Shown: in pieces, positions 20,125 through 29,877 of the stretch
How the letters are laid out: every line of letters starts with the position of its first letter
How positions within the stretch are numbered: the stretch's first letter is position 1
DNA from: Aliidiomarina quisquiliarum
Lineage (GTDB): Bacteria; Pseudomonadota; Gammaproteobacteria; Enterobacterales; Alteromonadaceae
NCBI RefSeq assembly: GCF_023922585.1
Contig: NZ_JAMFTN010000010.1
Coordinates: forward strand, 420-64,419
DNA: 64,000 nucleotides
Direction: 5' to 3'
The notes under the pieces: model-generated
Databases searched by the model: none
What the model saw: only the letters and a program-made list of their open reading frames with translations
Told to the model about the DNA's origin: nothing
Made by a program: the position numbers and the translations under genes

Positions 20125-21276
20125 CTAACTAACCACAATGGGAACAAAGTGATAGCCGCCCACCGGGGCTACTTCGCGCTCAAGCGCAAGATTTGGCGCT
20201 TGCTTTATGCTATCAATGCCTTGTAACAATGCCTGTAACGCAATACGCAGTTGCCATGTTGCTAAAGTTCGGCCCGGACACACATGTTTGCCAATACCGT
20301 ACACTAGGTTATTCGCCGCATGTTGCTTTGGTTTAAAACTATTTTCAGCAAATACTCTGCTGTCACGGTTGGCCGAGGTCCAGTTTAATTTTACCCGTGC
20401 GCCTTTGGGAATGTCGCGGCCAGCAATATGCACCGGGCAGGTGGTTACCCGGCGGTTAGAAATAAAAGGGTTGTCTAACCTTAATACCTCATCAATAAAT
20501 AGCTCAAGCTCTTTATTCGAAGCCTGGCGTAATTGCTGCAACAGTTCAGGGTTATGCGCCTGCTCGGTAATTAAGTAAGCCACTAAAACACCTATACACA
20601 GCGCCATAGAACCAAGATCACCACCGGTCCAATTACGTAATATAGACACCAGTTCAGCTTCGCTTAACAAACGCCCATCAATTTTTTCTTGGCATAGTTG
20701 TTGGGTTACAGTTAAGGCTTCATTTGCCGTTGGTTCAATGGCTAATACGGAACGAATAATAGTGTCGAAATGTTCCGCCGCAGCGGCTGTTTGTGCCTGC
20801 TCTCCGGAACGGGTAGCGGCGTGGTTTTGCTGCATCCATTCTAATAGCTGCGCTTCTAACGCTTGCGGCCAACCAAGCCAAGCAAACTGTGCGCGTACCG
20901 CAAATACAGCACCAATGTCGTGTACCGCATCAATAACCGTTCCGCTTCTAGGCAGGCTGCTAACGAGCTCGGCCGCTATACGTTCGAATTCTGGTACAAA
21001 CGGGGCTAATGCTGCTGGGGTTAAATACTTATCGATAAGCGCTCGATAACGACTATGTTCGTCGCCGTCTAAACCGTTTGGCACTTGCAAATAACGCGAC
21101 ACAGCACTGGAAAAGCGCTCATGGTCAAGCGCTGCAGCTACCACTTCAGCGTGGCGCAGCAGCACCCACTCACCTGCGATATTTTTAACTATGGCATGTT
21201 GCGGGCGCAATTCGTCTGTATAAGCTCGTAAGTCGCGGCCAACGGCCGATAAATCATCTGGCATGTGGTCTGTCAT
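20125..21276 (-). CDS. Cytochrome P450 (soluble bacterial class)
   Basis: A 383-residue haem-thiolate monooxygenase. The haem-binding loop YGIGKHVCPGRTLA carries the proximal Cys. The ExxR helix is seen in DEVLRLDNP, and the I-helix region in ILRNWTGGDLGSM. Start at ATG 21276 (AGGAG 5 bases upstream) is preferred to the GTG at 21279. No ferredoxin or ferredoxin-reductase gene is adjacent, so redox partners must be encoded elsewhere. It lies downstream of a dienelactone hydrolase gene on the same strand (39-base gap). The substrate is unknown. Confidence 0.9.
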   Translation of the reverse strand: MTDHMPDDLSAVGRDLRAYTDELRPQHAIVKNIAGEWVLLRHAEVVAAALDHERFSSAVSRYLQVPNGLDGDEHSRYRALIDKYLTPAALAPFVPEFERIAAELVSSLPRSGTVIDAVHDIGAVFAVRAQFAWLGWPQALEAQLLEWMQQNHAATRSGEQAQTAAAAEHFDTIIRSVLAIEPTANEALTVTQQLCQEKIDGRLLSEAELVSILRNWTGGDLGSMALCIGVLVAYLITEQAHNPELLQQLRQASNKELELFIDEVLRLDNPFISNRRVTTCPVHIAGRDIPKGARVKLNWTSANRDSRVFAENSFKPKQHAANNLVYGIGKHVCPGRTLATWQLRIALQALLQGIDSIKQAPNLALEREVAPVGGYHFVPIVVS

Positions 21277-21318
21277 CACAACTCCTGCATATTTTACTGA
21301 AAGTGCGCCCTAACCCAC

Positions 21319-21999
21319 TTAGTTTAGTTCGGTTTGAAAAAAGCTGAGCATTTTAGCCCAGGCGTCTTGTGCCGACTCTTGGTGAAACACCTCCGGCCGA
21401 GTGTTATTAAAAAATGCGTGATCAACACCAGGGTAAATATGTATTTCTACCTCTTTACCTGCCGCTTTTAAATCACTTTCAAGTTGGCGGGCCGCTGCCG
21501 GTGGCACCGAGCTATCATTTTCAGCAAAGAAACCCAATACCGGCGCTTGCAGAGTTGCTAAATTTGGCTTTACGTCTGGGTGAATACCGTAGAAGTTAAC
21601 ACAGGCGCCTACCTTATCGTTCGCACAAGCAGCGTAAAGCGACAGCTGGCCGCCCATACAAAAACCAACCGTGCCGACTTTGTTACCTGTGGTTGCTTCA
21701 TGTTCAAGCAAATAATTAACCGCACCGCGTAAGTCGTTTTCGGTCCGTTCTATATTTATTGCCATCATTAACCGCCCAGCATTATCGGGGCTAGTGGTCG
21801 ATTCGCCGTGGTATAAGTCGGGTGCTAAGGCTACAAAACCGGCAGCAGCAAAGCGATCACAAATGTCTTTAATATGATCAACTAACCCCCACCACTCTTG
21901 CAAAACAATAATGGCCGGACCTTTGCCAGCCGCTGGTGTAGCTAAGTAACCCTGACTCTGGGTGCCATTACTGTTGAATTCAATCATTTGACCATTCAT
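21319..21999 (-). CDS. Dienelactone hydrolase family protein
   Basis: A 226-residue cytosolic alpha/beta hydrolase. It has the nucleophile-elbow motif GFCMGG (Cys nucleophile, GxCxGG), the acid in FAENDSSVPP and the histidine in GVDHAFFNN. AAGGAG stands 8 bases before the ATG. DLH enzymes open lactone rings in aromatic degradation, but many paralogues have other ester substrates. The P450 gene follows on the same strand, and the pair might act on one compound; no other degradation genes are nearby. Confidence 0.9.
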   Translation of the reverse strand: MNGQMIEFNSNGTQSQGYLATPAAGKGPAIIVLQEWWGLVDHIKDICDRFAAAGFVALAPDLYHGESTTSPDNAGRLMMAINIERTENDLRGAVNYLLEHEATTGNKVGTVGFCMGGQLSLYAACANDKVGACVNFYGIHPDVKPNLATLQAPVLGFFAENDSSVPPAAARQLESDLKAAGKEVEIHIYPGVDHAFFNNTRPEVFHQESAQDAWAKMLSFFQTELN

Positions 22000-22083
22000 A
22001 GGTACACTCCTTAAATTGAGCTTTTACTTATTAATGGTCATTATCTTAGCAGTTAAGAGAAAAACGTGCAGAACTTAGAACTT

Positions 22084-22305
22084 TTAATGCAGGGCTAAGC
22101 CAAGCTCTTTTTGAGCAATTAAACGTAATACATACGACAGCTTGAATAAACCAGCAAACACAATTTGCATCATGTGCATTATGGCTACAAAGCGCAACGG
22201 GAAAGCATCACCCCGTATCCAAGCAAGGTACGCCGCGGTTAAAAAGCAAAGCAAAGTAAACACCATAGCGCCGTTAGCGGCAACCAGTAACTTTTTCGGA
22301 TTCAT
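22084..22305 (-). CDS. Small two-helix membrane protein divergent from nsrR
   Basis: A 73-residue protein with helices at about 12-30 and 38-60 (FTLLCFLTAAYLAWIRGDAF, AIMHMMQIVFAGLFKLSYVL) and a basic/acidic tail. AGGAA lies 9 bases before the ATG. It is divergent from nsrR across an 86-base gap that contains an inverted repeat (22319-22343), so it is likely under NsrR or NO control. I do not recognise the family. The RBS, shared promoter region and hydrophobicity argue that it is real. Confidence 0.65.
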   Translation of the reverse strand: MNPKKLLVAANGAMVFTLLCFLTAAYLAWIRGDAFPLRFVAIMHMMQIVFAGLFKLSYVLRLIAQKELGLALH

Positions 22306-22318
22306 AAATAGACATTCC

Positions 22319-22343
22319 TAATGCATGTTTATATTGCGCATTA
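22319..22343. promoter_or_regulatory. Candidate NsrR operator in the nsrR divergent promoter
   Basis: Arms TAATGC (22319-22324) and GCATTA (22338-22343) give a 25-base dyad symmetric about 22331. The half-sites keep the ATGCAT-like core of gammaproteobacterial NsrR sites (consensus about 23 bases, ATGCATTT-type arms), but the inner positions do not pair, so it is a weak match. A second dyad, TTAAT-N4-ATTAA (22344-22357), directly adjoins it. The position, between nsrR and a divergent gene, suits autoregulation. Confidence 0.45.
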
Positions 22344-22391
22344 TTAATGTATATTAAGTAGAATTCAACCCTTCGAAGTAGAAAAAAGCAT

Positions 22392-22832
22392 ATGCAGTTA
22401 AAAAAATACACCGATTATGGCTTACGCGTTCTCATGTACTTGGCTTGCCAGCCTGCCCAAGCCATGACCAGCGTGCGCGTAATTTGCGAGGTGTTCAATA
22501 TATCGGCCAACCACGTAAACAAAGTGGTGCACCATTTAGCCAAGCTTGAATTAATTGAAACTCGGCGGGGCAAACATGGCGGCTTCATGTTAGCTAAGCC
22601 AGTAGAAGCTATTTCACTCGAGTTTGTTGTTCGCCAGTTAGAAGGCGACGAAGAATGGATAGAGTGCCACAGCCCTGCCTGCGTGGCACTACCTGCCTGT
22701 ACTTTAAACAGTATTATTGGAGAAGGTAAAGCCTTGTTTTATAGGTACTTAAGCAATTTCAGCCTAGCCGATTTAGTTACCAACAACAAAGCAGAGCTGC
22801 AACAAATATTTATTACTAATACGCCAGCTTAG
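22392..22832 (+). CDS. nsrR: NO-sensing transcriptional repressor NsrR (Rrf2 family)
   Basis: A 146-residue winged-helix repressor that holds an Fe-S cluster destroyed by nitric oxide. The cluster cysteines C92, C97 and C103 have the NsrR spacing C-X4-C-X5-C ([13 protein letters not shown]), and D8 (KYTDYGLR), a cluster ligand in known NsrR, is present. The recognition helix lies in [17 protein letters not shown], and the RGKHGG wing follows. It is the only visible candidate regulator for the nir/nor genes 10-20 kb away. The 3' end overlaps wrbA convergently by 17 bases. Confidence 0.93.
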   Translation: MQLKKYTDYGLRVLMYLACQPAQAMTSVRVICEVFNISANHVNKVVHHLAKLELIETRRGKHGGFMLAKPVEAISLEFVVRQLEGDEEWIECHSPACVALPACTLNSIIGEGKALFYRYLSNFSLADLVTNNKAELQQIFITNTPA

Positions 22833-23415
22833 CCGCTAACTTGGCAATGTGCTCCCCTTGAAAGCGGGCACCGTCGAGCTCGTTATCACTTGGTAGGCGA
22901 GAGTTATCACCCGCAGCTATAGTGGTTGCCCCGTAAGGTGAACCGCCGGTAATTTCGTCCATGCGGGTTTGCCCAGCAAAACTATAGGGTAAACCTGCCA
23001 CCACAAAACCAAGGTGTAACAGCACCGTGTGAAAACTAAGCAAGGTTGACTCTTGCCCGCCATGCTGAGTGCCGGTAGAAGTAAACACCCCGCCCACTTT
23101 GCCAATGAGCTCACCGTTGGCCCATAAGCCACCGCATTGGTCGAGAAAGTTTTTCATTTGTGCCGCCATCATGCCAAAACGTGTGGGCGTGCCAAAAATT
23201 ATAGCGTCATACTTTTTCAAGTCGGCGGGTTTAGCAATAGCTGCCGGTTGATCGAGCTTATAACCCGACTTCGTGGTAACTGCTTCAGGCACTAATTCGG
23301 GTACCCGCATAATGTCAACGTCGGCACCGCCTTTTTGCGCCCCTTCTGCCACGGCCTGCGCCATGGTTTCAATATGTCCGAAACTGGAATAATACAGTAC
23401 CAATACTTTTGCCAT
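22816..23415 (-). CDS. wrbA: NAD(P)H:quinone oxidoreductase WrbA (flavodoxin-like)
   Basis: A 199-residue tetrameric flavoprotein reducing quinones by two electrons, which limits redox cycling. It has the FMN phosphate loop ([12 protein letters not shown]) and the family segments [19 protein letters not shown] and [12 protein letters not shown]. The ATG at 23415 has AAGGAA 6 bases upstream; a longer frame upstream has no support. It follows the GNAT/C39 gene by 32 bases on the same strand and is convergent with nsrR. Confidence 0.95.
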   Translation of the reverse strand: MAKVLVLYYSSFGHIETMAQAVAEGAQKGGADVDIMRVPELVPEAVTTKSGYKLDQPAAIAKPADLKKYDAIIFGTPTRFGMMAAQMKNFLDQCGGLWANGELIGKVGGVFTSTGTQHGGQESTLLSFHTVLLHLGFVVAGLPYSFAGQTRMDEITGGSPYGATTIAAGDNSRLPSDNELDGARFQGEHIAKLAAKLAY

Positions 23416-23447
23416 ATCTTGTTTCCTTATATTTGAATTGTCCCTAA

Positions 23448-24566
23448 CTATATTGACAGCACCACTGCCGTTCGCAACCGATTCGAACCATAACCAAAGG
23501 CGCGCAAAAATGTAGCAGTAGGTACTGGCAAGTATTGCCGTTCTGATTCTGTTTGCCAAGGCAGCAAGTCGTCGTCTGGGTCGTTAATATAAACAAACTC
23601 CTCGTCGGCGGCGGTTACTAATACCCAATGGGGCGCTTTCATTTGATCAAACTGGTAGGTACTAATCAGCGTAAGAACTAATTTACCTGCGGCTAAATCT
23701 GCCCGTAGTTTGTCAAGATCATAGTCGCCCGTATGCACAGGCACTTTAGCCTTTTTTAGAGTTTCAATGTCGGCCTGTTGAATGCGCTCCATTACCGAGC
23801 GCTTTTCTGTATTACGCACCGAATCAAGCATCACAGGCCCTGCCTGGCTCACCCAAAGTTCAACCTTTAGGCCGCGTTTTATAGCGGCTCGGGCAAGCCC
23901 GTGAGGGCCACAACCACCATGGCCTGAAGTCATAAATATGGTGGTGGCTTCACGCCAAATTTCAAGTTCTTCAAAGTCTGGATGGCGTAAAGGCAACTTA
24001 AAGTACGCCAACGCCATAAGTAAACAGGCGGGGCCGCAAGTAAAGTCGGTGCTTTGCGCCACATAAGGCACTAACCGTGGTACTTGCGAAGAATTAAAGA
24101 AGTGTAACTGCTTTTGCAGTACTAACGCGTCCGACTTGTCGTCGAAGTACGCAGTTTTTAGTCCAAGTTGAACATAGCCACGCTGGCGAAAGAATGCTAA
24201 ACCGTCGTTGTCGGCGGCAGGCACTTCTAACCGTAAAAATAACGCATGGGCCTCGCGGGCTTGGTTTTCTGCATAGGCTAATAATTCAGAGCCTAAACCT
24301 TGCCGTTGCCAATCGGGATCAACCGCTAATGAGTATAAACGTGCCAGCTTGGTGGCTTTACGATACAACAGAATAGCGTAACCAACACACAGCCAGCTGG
24401 CTTCTTCAGCCACTTCTAAAGCAAATAGCTCGGCTTGCTCATGTTGTATAAAACGCCGAAAGCTACGCCGGCTAATCGTATCGTAAGGCGCTCCACGCTG
24501 ATTAATAGACTGGAGCGCAACAAGATGGTCTTTATGTGCGGGAACAATGCGTCGAATGGTAGTCAT
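23448..24566 (-). CDS. GNAT acetyltransferase fused to a C39-like peptidase domain
   Basis: A 372-residue cytosolic fusion. The N-terminal GNAT domain (about 1-160) has the acetyl-CoA loop [18 protein letters not shown]. The C-terminal C39-like domain (about 170-370) carries the catalytic Cys in [15 protein letters not shown] and the His in APHWVLVTA. Such fusions are known beside RimK-type ATP-grasp ligases and may modify or trim small peptides, but no RimK gene is next to this copy. I prefer the start MTTIRRIVP at 24566, since it begins the GNAT fold; ATGs at 24611 and 24656 are possible but add no domain. Confidence 0.8.
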   Translation of the reverse strand: MTTIRRIVPAHKDHLVALQSINQRGAPYDTISRRSFRRFIQHEQAELFALEVAEEASWLCVGYAILLYRKATKLARLYSLAVDPDWQRQGLGSELLAYAENQAREAHALFLRLEVPAADNDGLAFFRQRGYVQLGLKTAYFDDKSDALVLQKQLHFFNSSQVPRLVPYVAQSTDFTCGPACLLMALAYFKLPLRHPDFEELEIWREATTIFMTSGHGGCGPHGLARAAIKRGLKVELWVSQAGPVMLDSVRNTEKRSVMERIQQADIETLKKAKVPVHTGDYDLDKLRADLAAGKLVLTLISTYQFDQMKAPHWVLVTAADEEFVYINDPDDDLLPWQTESERQYLPVPTATFLRAFGYGSNRLRTAVVLSI

Positions 24567-24734
24567 AACAATGCCTAGCGGCGTGAAAACTGTTATATTG
24601 GACGCCATAAATAGGCGCTGTGCAACAGCTTTCGGAAAATATATTCGCTTTGCCATTCAAGCTTGCGCCTACTGCTGCTAAAATACCCACCCGACAAAGC
24701 CACCCTGCCTGCGAAGGCGAATTGAGGACTTCTC

Positions 24735-25775
24735 GTGAGCGAACAAAAACCGTCGTTAAGTTATAAAGATGCTGGCGTTGATATTGACGCTGGTAATGCC
24801 CTTGTGGAGCGTATAAAACAAGTAACCCGCCGCACCCACCGCCCTGAAGTAATGGGCAGTATTGGTGGTTTTGGTGCCTTATTCGAACTACCTACAGGCT
24901 ATAAACAGCCCGTTTTAGTTTCTGGTACCGACGGCGTGGGTACTAAACTACGCCTTGCCATTGACCTGAAACAACACGACACCGTAGGTATCGACTTAGT
25001 TGCCATGTGTGTGAACGACCTGATTGTACAAGGTGGCGAGCCTTTATTTTTTCTCGACTATTATGCCACCGGCAAACTAAACGTTGACGTTGCCGCCGCT
25101 GTAGTAAGCGGTATTGGCGAAGGCTGTGTTCAAGCTGGCTGCGCCTTAATTGGTGGTGAAACAGCCGAAATGCCAGGCATGTATGAAGGCGACGACTACG
25201 ACCTAGCCGGTTTTTGTGTAGGTATAGTAGAAAAAAGCGAAATTATTGACGGCAGCAAAGTAAAAGCCGGCGATGCGTTAATTGCCGTTGCTTCAAGTGG
25301 CCCCCACTCAAATGGCTATTCGCTTATTCGTAAAGTAATCGAAGTAAGCAACGCCGACGTTAATGGCAATTTAAATGGCAAGCCTTTGTGGCAACATTTA
25401 ATGGCCCCTACGCGCATTTATGTAAAACCAATTTTAGAACTTATAAAACAACTTCCAGTGCATGCCATTTCGCATATTACCGGTGGTGGCTTCCAAGAAA
25501 ATATTCCCCGCGTACTACCTGAAGGTACCAAAGCCGTGGTAAACCGCAGTAGCTGGACTTGGCCCGACGTGTTTGGTTGGATTCAAGACAACGGCAATAT
25601 TGCCCGCGACGAAATGTTCCGTACTTTTAACTGTGGTGTTGGCTTAGTAATAGCTGTACCCGCCGACCGAGCTGAAGAAACCGTCGCCTTTTTAAATAAT
25701 GCTGGAGAACAAGCTTGGGTGTTAGGTCATATTGCCAACAAAGCAAACGATGAAGCGCGAGTGGAATTTGTTTAA
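24735..25775 (+). CDS. purM: Phosphoribosylformylglycinamidine cyclo-ligase PurM
   Basis: A 346-residue AIR synthetase that closes the imidazole ring of purines, using ATP (FGAM to AIR). Family segments are [25 protein letters not shown] and [11 protein letters not shown], followed by ISHITGGGF near the C-terminal domain. The start is GTG at 24735 with GAGG 7 bases upstream. The TAA overlaps the purN ATG by one base (TAATG), giving translational coupling. The purMN pairing is standard in Gammaproteobacteria. Confidence 0.97.
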   Translation: MSEQKPSLSYKDAGVDIDAGNALVERIKQVTRRTHRPEVMGSIGGFGALFELPTGYKQPVLVSGTDGVGTKLRLAIDLKQHDTVGIDLVAMCVNDLIVQGGEPLFFLDYYATGKLNVDVAAAVVSGIGEGCVQAGCALIGGETAEMPGMYEGDDYDLAGFCVGIVEKSEIIDGSKVKAGDALIAVASSGPHSNGYSLIRKVIEVSNADVNGNLNGKPLWQHLMAPTRIYVKPILELIKQLPVHAISHITGGGFQENIPRVLPEGTKAVVNRSSWTWPDVFGWIQDNGNIARDEMFRTFNCGVGLVIAVPADRAEETVAFLNNAGEQAWVLGHIANKANDEARVEFV

Positions 25776-26440
25776 TGAGCCTAATTGCTAGCCAAAACAA
25801 GCGCATTGTTATTCTTGTTTCAGGCTCGGGTACCAATATGCTTAATATTGCCGAGCAATGCGCAGAACAGCGTGTGGCCGGTAAGGTTGTGGCGGTTATC
25901 GCCAATAAAGCCGACGCCAGTGGCATAGCCAAAGCCGCTGAGCTCGGCCTTGAAACTGCGGTGTTAGCCCACCGCAACTTCACTAGCCGCGAAGCCTACG
26001 ACCAAGCCCTAGCTGAATTAGTAACAAGCTATCAGCCCGACGTTGTGGTGTTAGCCGGTTTTATGCGTATTTTAACCGCCGAGTTTGTGCAGCCGTTTCA
26101 AGGCCGCTTGCTCAACATACACCCGTCGTTACTGCCTAAATATAAAGGTCTGCATACCCACGAGCGCGCCCTAGCTAATGGCGACACAGAACATGGAGTG
26201 AGTGTGCACTTTGTTACTGAAGAGCTCGACGGTGGCCCGGTTATTTTACAAGCAAAAATACCCATTTTCGACGGCGACACCATAGACGACTTGCAACAGC
26301 GCGTGCACGAGCAAGAGTATCGAATTTATCCGTTGGTGGTAAATTGGTTGTGTAACGAGCGTTTGCGCTTGACCGCTGCTGGTGCTGAACTAGACGGCCA
26401 ATTACTTGGGCCTTCTGGCTACGCAGCAGAAGACGAGTAA
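25775..26440 (+). CDS. purN: Phosphoribosylglycinamide formyltransferase PurN
   Basis: A 221-residue GAR transformylase using 10-formyl-tetrahydrofolate. The phosphate-binding loop is VSGSGTNML, the catalytic region is NIHPSLLPKYKGLHTHERAL, and the conserved Asp lies in TEELDGGPVI. It starts on the purM stop codon. It is convergent with the DUF3108 gene, with 14 bases between stops and no clear terminator. Confidence 0.97.
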   Translation: MSLIASQNKRIVILVSGSGTNMLNIAEQCAEQRVAGKVVAVIANKADASGIAKAAELGLETAVLAHRNFTSREAYDQALAELVTSYQPDVVVLAGFMRILTAEFVQPFQGRLLNIHPSLLPKYKGLHTHERALANGDTEHGVSVHFVTEELDGGPVILQAKIPIFDGDTIDDLQQRVHEQEYRIYPLVVNWLCNERLRLTAAGAELDGQLLGPSGYAAEDE

Positions 26441-26454
26441 AGGATATATAAAGC

Positions 26455-27237
26455 TTAATTATATTCGAGTGTGCGAAGCATTAGCTTCGCCTGCTCTTTC
26501 CCTTCTTTCAATTGCTGCATTTGCACTAAACTGTAGTTATGCAGTGGCGAAAACCAAAAATAAGTTTCACGGCGATCTGTTTCCCGTACCCGCATCACCC
26601 GTATAGTGTCCATAGTTCCATAAGGCACCTGCACGGTTTCATAACCCATGCTACGAAATGTGTACTCGGTGTTACGACCACGTTCGTCAATAAGCTGGTA
26701 TGTCCATTCAGCGCCTATTCCTGAATTACTGCCTGCAACATCTATTTGTAGCTGATGCAATACTGCGTTTGAATCTAGCAGCCCTTCTTTCCATTCTGCT
26801 TCAAGTGAACTATCCGCCTGCTGCACTAACTTTTTATTCGCATAATCAAAAACAACCGCAAAAAACTGACCAGAGCCCGTACCGGTGCGGTTATATTGAA
26901 ACGCCAATGGCACCACCCTATCGCCAACAATGCGAAAGTTGGTTTCATGGGCCCTGCGATCAGAAAATATCAGCAACGACGCATCGGTAAAGGTTTGGTA
27001 AGTCCAAGTGCCATCTACTGCTGCAGTTAACGTGCGGCCGGCATTACCATGGGTACGGCCACGGCGCGATAAAATGTAGTCTGCATGATAAGGCCGCGTC
27101 AATTTTGCTGCTCGCTGTGCATTTACTGAAATATTAGCTTGATTGTTTTCAGCCTGCGCAATAACTGCACCGCTACAGGCTATACCTAAACTAAGAAGCG
27201 CATTTAGAGTAACTACTCTATACCACTTATGCTGCAT
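26455..27237 (-). CDS. Exported DUF3108 family protein
   Basis: A 260-residue periplasmic protein with a signal peptide (about 1-29, ending AVIAQA) and a beta-rich DUF3108 domain (YHADYILSRRGRTHG ... TYQLIDERGRNTEYTF, TYFWFSPLHNYSLVQM). AAAGGAA precedes the ATG. In many Gammaproteobacteria this family sits next to purMN, as here, without a known biochemical link. The family resembles lipoprotein-carrier-like beta folds, but its function is unknown. Confidence 0.8.
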   Translation of the reverse strand: MQHKWYRVVTLNALLSLGIACSGAVIAQAENNQANISVNAQRAAKLTRPYHADYILSRRGRTHGNAGRTLTAAVDGTWTYQTFTDASLLIFSDRRAHETNFRIVGDRVVPLAFQYNRTGTGSGQFFAVVFDYANKKLVQQADSSLEAEWKEGLLDSNAVLHQLQIDVAGSNSGIGAEWTYQLIDERGRNTEYTFRSMGYETVQVPYGTMDTIRVMRVRETDRRETYFWFSPLHNYSLVQMQQLKEGKEQAKLMLRTLEYN

Positions 27238-27385
27238 GTGTATTCCTTTGGTTATCGTTGCTTATGTGCAAGTTCAGGCTAGTAAGCTTGCCATAGCACC
27301 ATTGATAAACATAGACACTTATTATTAGCACCAGTTCCCTACACAAAACTTGCAAAACTATACTTTTTGTTCTACCTTGCAGGCT

Positions 27386-27400
27386 ACTGGTCAGACCTCG
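27386..27400. promoter_or_regulatory. Candidate FadR operator upstream of fadE
   Basis: ACTGGTCAGACCTCG matches the FadR operator core ACTGGTCnGACC in the first twelve positions, centred on a GGTC-A-GACC dyad. It ends 17 bases before the fadE ATG and 4 bases before its AGGAG site, downstream of a plausible TTGCAA/TACCTT promoter (27350-27378). That is where a repressor released by long-chain acyl-CoA would act. Confidence 0.7.
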
Positions 27401-27417
27401 AATTCAGGAGTAATAAA

Positions 27418-29847
27418 ATGAGTGTCATTATCTGGTGTGTTGCCACATTAATTGTTTTAGCTGTACTTATTTACCATCGTGTTTCATTAATTTCTTTTGC
27501 TATAGGTACTGCCCTTATGCTGGCTATTGGTACCGCGTTGGAATTCTTTCACTGGGTTCCGTGGGTTATAGCTGGCGTTATTTTATTGCCTTTGTTACTT
27601 ACGCCAATCCGTAAGTCGGTTATTACTGCCCCTATTCTGAATGTATTCCGCAAAATTATGCCGGAAATGTCTGAAACAGAAAGTGATGCCCTGGAAGCAG
27701 GTACCGTGTGGTGGGACGGCGAAGTATTTCGCGGCAACCCAAACTGGAAAAAGCTGCATAACATTCCAGCACCTCGCTTAACGGAAGAAGAACAAGCCTT
27801 TTTAGACGGCCCTTGTGAAGAAGTATGTAAAATGACCAGCGACTGGGAAGCAACCCACGAGCTGGCCGACTTACCTGCAAACGTTTGGCAGTACTTAAAA
27901 GACAACAAGTTTTTCGCCATGATCATTAAAAAAGAATATGGCGGTTTAGAATTCTCAGCCTATGCTCAGTCACGGGTGTTACAAAAAATTGCTGGCCACT
28001 CTACTATTTTAGCCACCACCGTTGGTGTGCCTAACTCATTAGGCCCAGGTGAACTGCTACAACTATATGGTACCGAAGAGCAGAAAAACTATTACTTGCC
28101 CCGTTTAGCCGTTGGTGAAGAAATTCCTTGTTTTGCTTTAACCAGCCCTGAAGCCGGCTCAGACGCAGGCTCTATTCCCGACACCGGTATTGTGTGTAAA
28201 GGCGAATGGGAAGGGAAAGAGATCATTGGTATAAAACTGAACTTCAGCAAGCGCTACATTACCCTTGCCCCGGTGGCTACGGTTATTGGCCTAGCCTTTA
28301 AAATGTACGACCCCGACAAACTCATTGGCGATAAAGAAGACATTGGCATTACCTCTGCCCTGTTACCACGCAATATTGCTGGTATGGACATTGGCCGTCA
28401 TCACTTACCGCTAAACGTACCCTTTAATAATGGTCCTATTTTCGGCAAAGACGTATTTATACCGCTCGACTTCATTATTGGTGGTGTCGACATGGCCGGT
28501 AAAGGCTGGCGGATGTTGGTTGAATGTTTATCGGTAGGGCGTTCTATTACCTTACCTTCAACCAGTGCCGGTGGCGCTAAGTCGCTTGCTCTTGTTACCG
28601 GTGCCTACTCGCGCATTCGTCGCCAGTTCAAAATTCCAATTGGTAAAATGGAAGGTATCGAAGAAGCCATGGCACGCATTGGTGGTAACGCTTACCTAAT
28701 GGACTCGGTAACCAAAATGTCGACCACGGGTATCGACTTAGGTGAAAAGCCTTCGGTTATTTCAGCTATTGCGAAATACCACATGACCGAAAAGCTGCGG
28801 GAAATTATGGACGACGCCATGGACATTCATGGTGGCAAAGGCATTTGCTTAGGCCCGAATAACTATTTAGGCCGTGGTTATCAAGGTGTACCTGTTGCCA
28901 TTACGGTTGAAGGCGCCAACATATTAACCCGTAACCTAATGATTTACGGCCAGGGTGCAATTCGTTGCCATCCATTTGTATTAGAAGAAATGAAGTCTGC
29001 TCACTTAGATGACAAAAAAGAAGGTTTACGTCGTTTCGATAAAGCTTTGTTTGGTCATATTGGTTTCGCTTTTAGCAACTACCTGCGCTCGGTTTGGTAT
29101 GGCTTAGGCGGTTATTGCTTCATTAGTGCACCGGTGAAAGGCAGCACCGCGAAGTATTACAAACAAATGACACGCTTTAGTAGCAATTTAGCCTTGCTTT
29201 CCGACGTGGCCATGGGCGTATACGGCGGCGACCTTAAACGTAAAGAGCGTGTATCTGCTCGGTTAGGCGACATGCTTAGCTACTTGTATATTGGCTCGGC
29301 CATATTAAAGCGTTTCGAAGACGAAGGTCGTCAGCAAGGCGACTTACCGTTTGTACATTGGGCTATGCAAGACACTCTTTACAAACTACAAGAAAGCCAA
29401 CTGGCGCTATTAGAAAACTTCTCGCCGGTGGGCGGTTTCATGAAGTTAATTATGTTCCCCTTCGGTCGCTTTGTGAAAGCCCCTTCCGACTTGCTCGATC
29501 ACCAAATATCGCGCATTTTAATGGAGCCGAACGAAGTTCGCTCGCGTTTAGGTGAAGGCCAGTTCCTTTCTTCAGAAGGTTCGTTTGGTTACCTTGAAGG
29601 TGTATTAAAAGACATCGTTGCTTCCGAGGCATTGCATGCCAAGGTAGTAAAAGCGTCTGGCGAGCGTATGCCTTTTATTTACTTAGACAAAATAGCGGCT
29701 AAAGGCAAAGAGCTCGGTGTACTCTCCGATGCAGAAATAGCTTTACTAGAGCGCGCTGAACAAGGCCGTATTAAAGTCATTAGTGTGGATAACTTTGACA
29801 TTGAATACATTAAGGCCGGTGTTAAAGGTAAAGATAGCGCTGCGTAG
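27418..29847 (+). CDS. fadE: Long-form acyl-CoA dehydrogenase FadE
   Basis: Catalyses the first oxidation step of fatty-acid beta-oxidation, on FAD. The 809 residues start at ATG 27418, with CAGGAG 7 bases upstream. Two N-terminal hydrophobic helices (about 1-65) anchor the protein. The dehydrogenase core follows (FFAMIIKKEYGGLEFSAYAQ, CFALTSPEAGSDAGSIPD, DDAMDIHGGKGICLGPNN), then a C-terminal extension typical of the E. coli FadE/YafH type. A FadR-like box lies in its leader and a strong terminator follows. Confidence 0.95.
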   Translation: MSVIIWCVATLIVLAVLIYHRVSLISFAIGTALMLAIGTALEFFHWVPWVIAGVILLPLLLTPIRKSVITAPILNVFRKIMPEMSETESDALEAGTVWWDGEVFRGNPNWKKLHNIPAPRLTEEEQAFLDGPCEEVCKMTSDWEATHELADLPANVWQYLKDNKFFAMIIKKEYGGLEFSAYAQSRVLQKIAGHSTILATTVGVPNSLGPGELLQLYGTEEQKNYYLPRLAVGEEIPCFALTSPEAGSDAGSIPDTGIVCKGEWEGKEIIGIKLNFSKRYITLAPVATVIGLAFKMYDPDKLIGDKEDIGITSALLPRNIAGMDIGRHHLPLNVPFNNGPIFGKDVFIPLDFIIGGVDMAGKGWRMLVECLSVGRSITLPSTSAGGAKSLALVTGAYSRIRRQFKIPIGKMEGIEEAMARIGGNAYLMDSVTKMSTTGIDLGEKPSVISAIAKYHMTEKLREIMDDAMDIHGGKGICLGPNNYLGRGYQGVPVAITVEGANILTRNLMIYGQGAIRCHPFVLEEMKSAHLDDKKEGLRRFDKALFGHIGFAFSNYLRSVWYGLGGYCFISAPVKGSTAKYYKQMTRFSSNLALLSDVAMGVYGGDLKRKERVSARLGDMLSYLYIGSAILKRFEDEGRQQGDLPFVHWAMQDTLYKLQESQLALLENFSPVGGFMKLIMFPFGRFVKAPSDLLDHQISRILMEPNEVRSRLGEGQFLSSEGSFGYLEGVLKDIVASEALHAKVVKASGERMPFIYLDKIAAKGKELGVLSDAEIALLERAEQGRIKVISVDNFDIEYIKAGVKGKDSAA

Positions 29848-29877
29848 TATTAGCTAATTTTATTTAGTGCAATAAAT

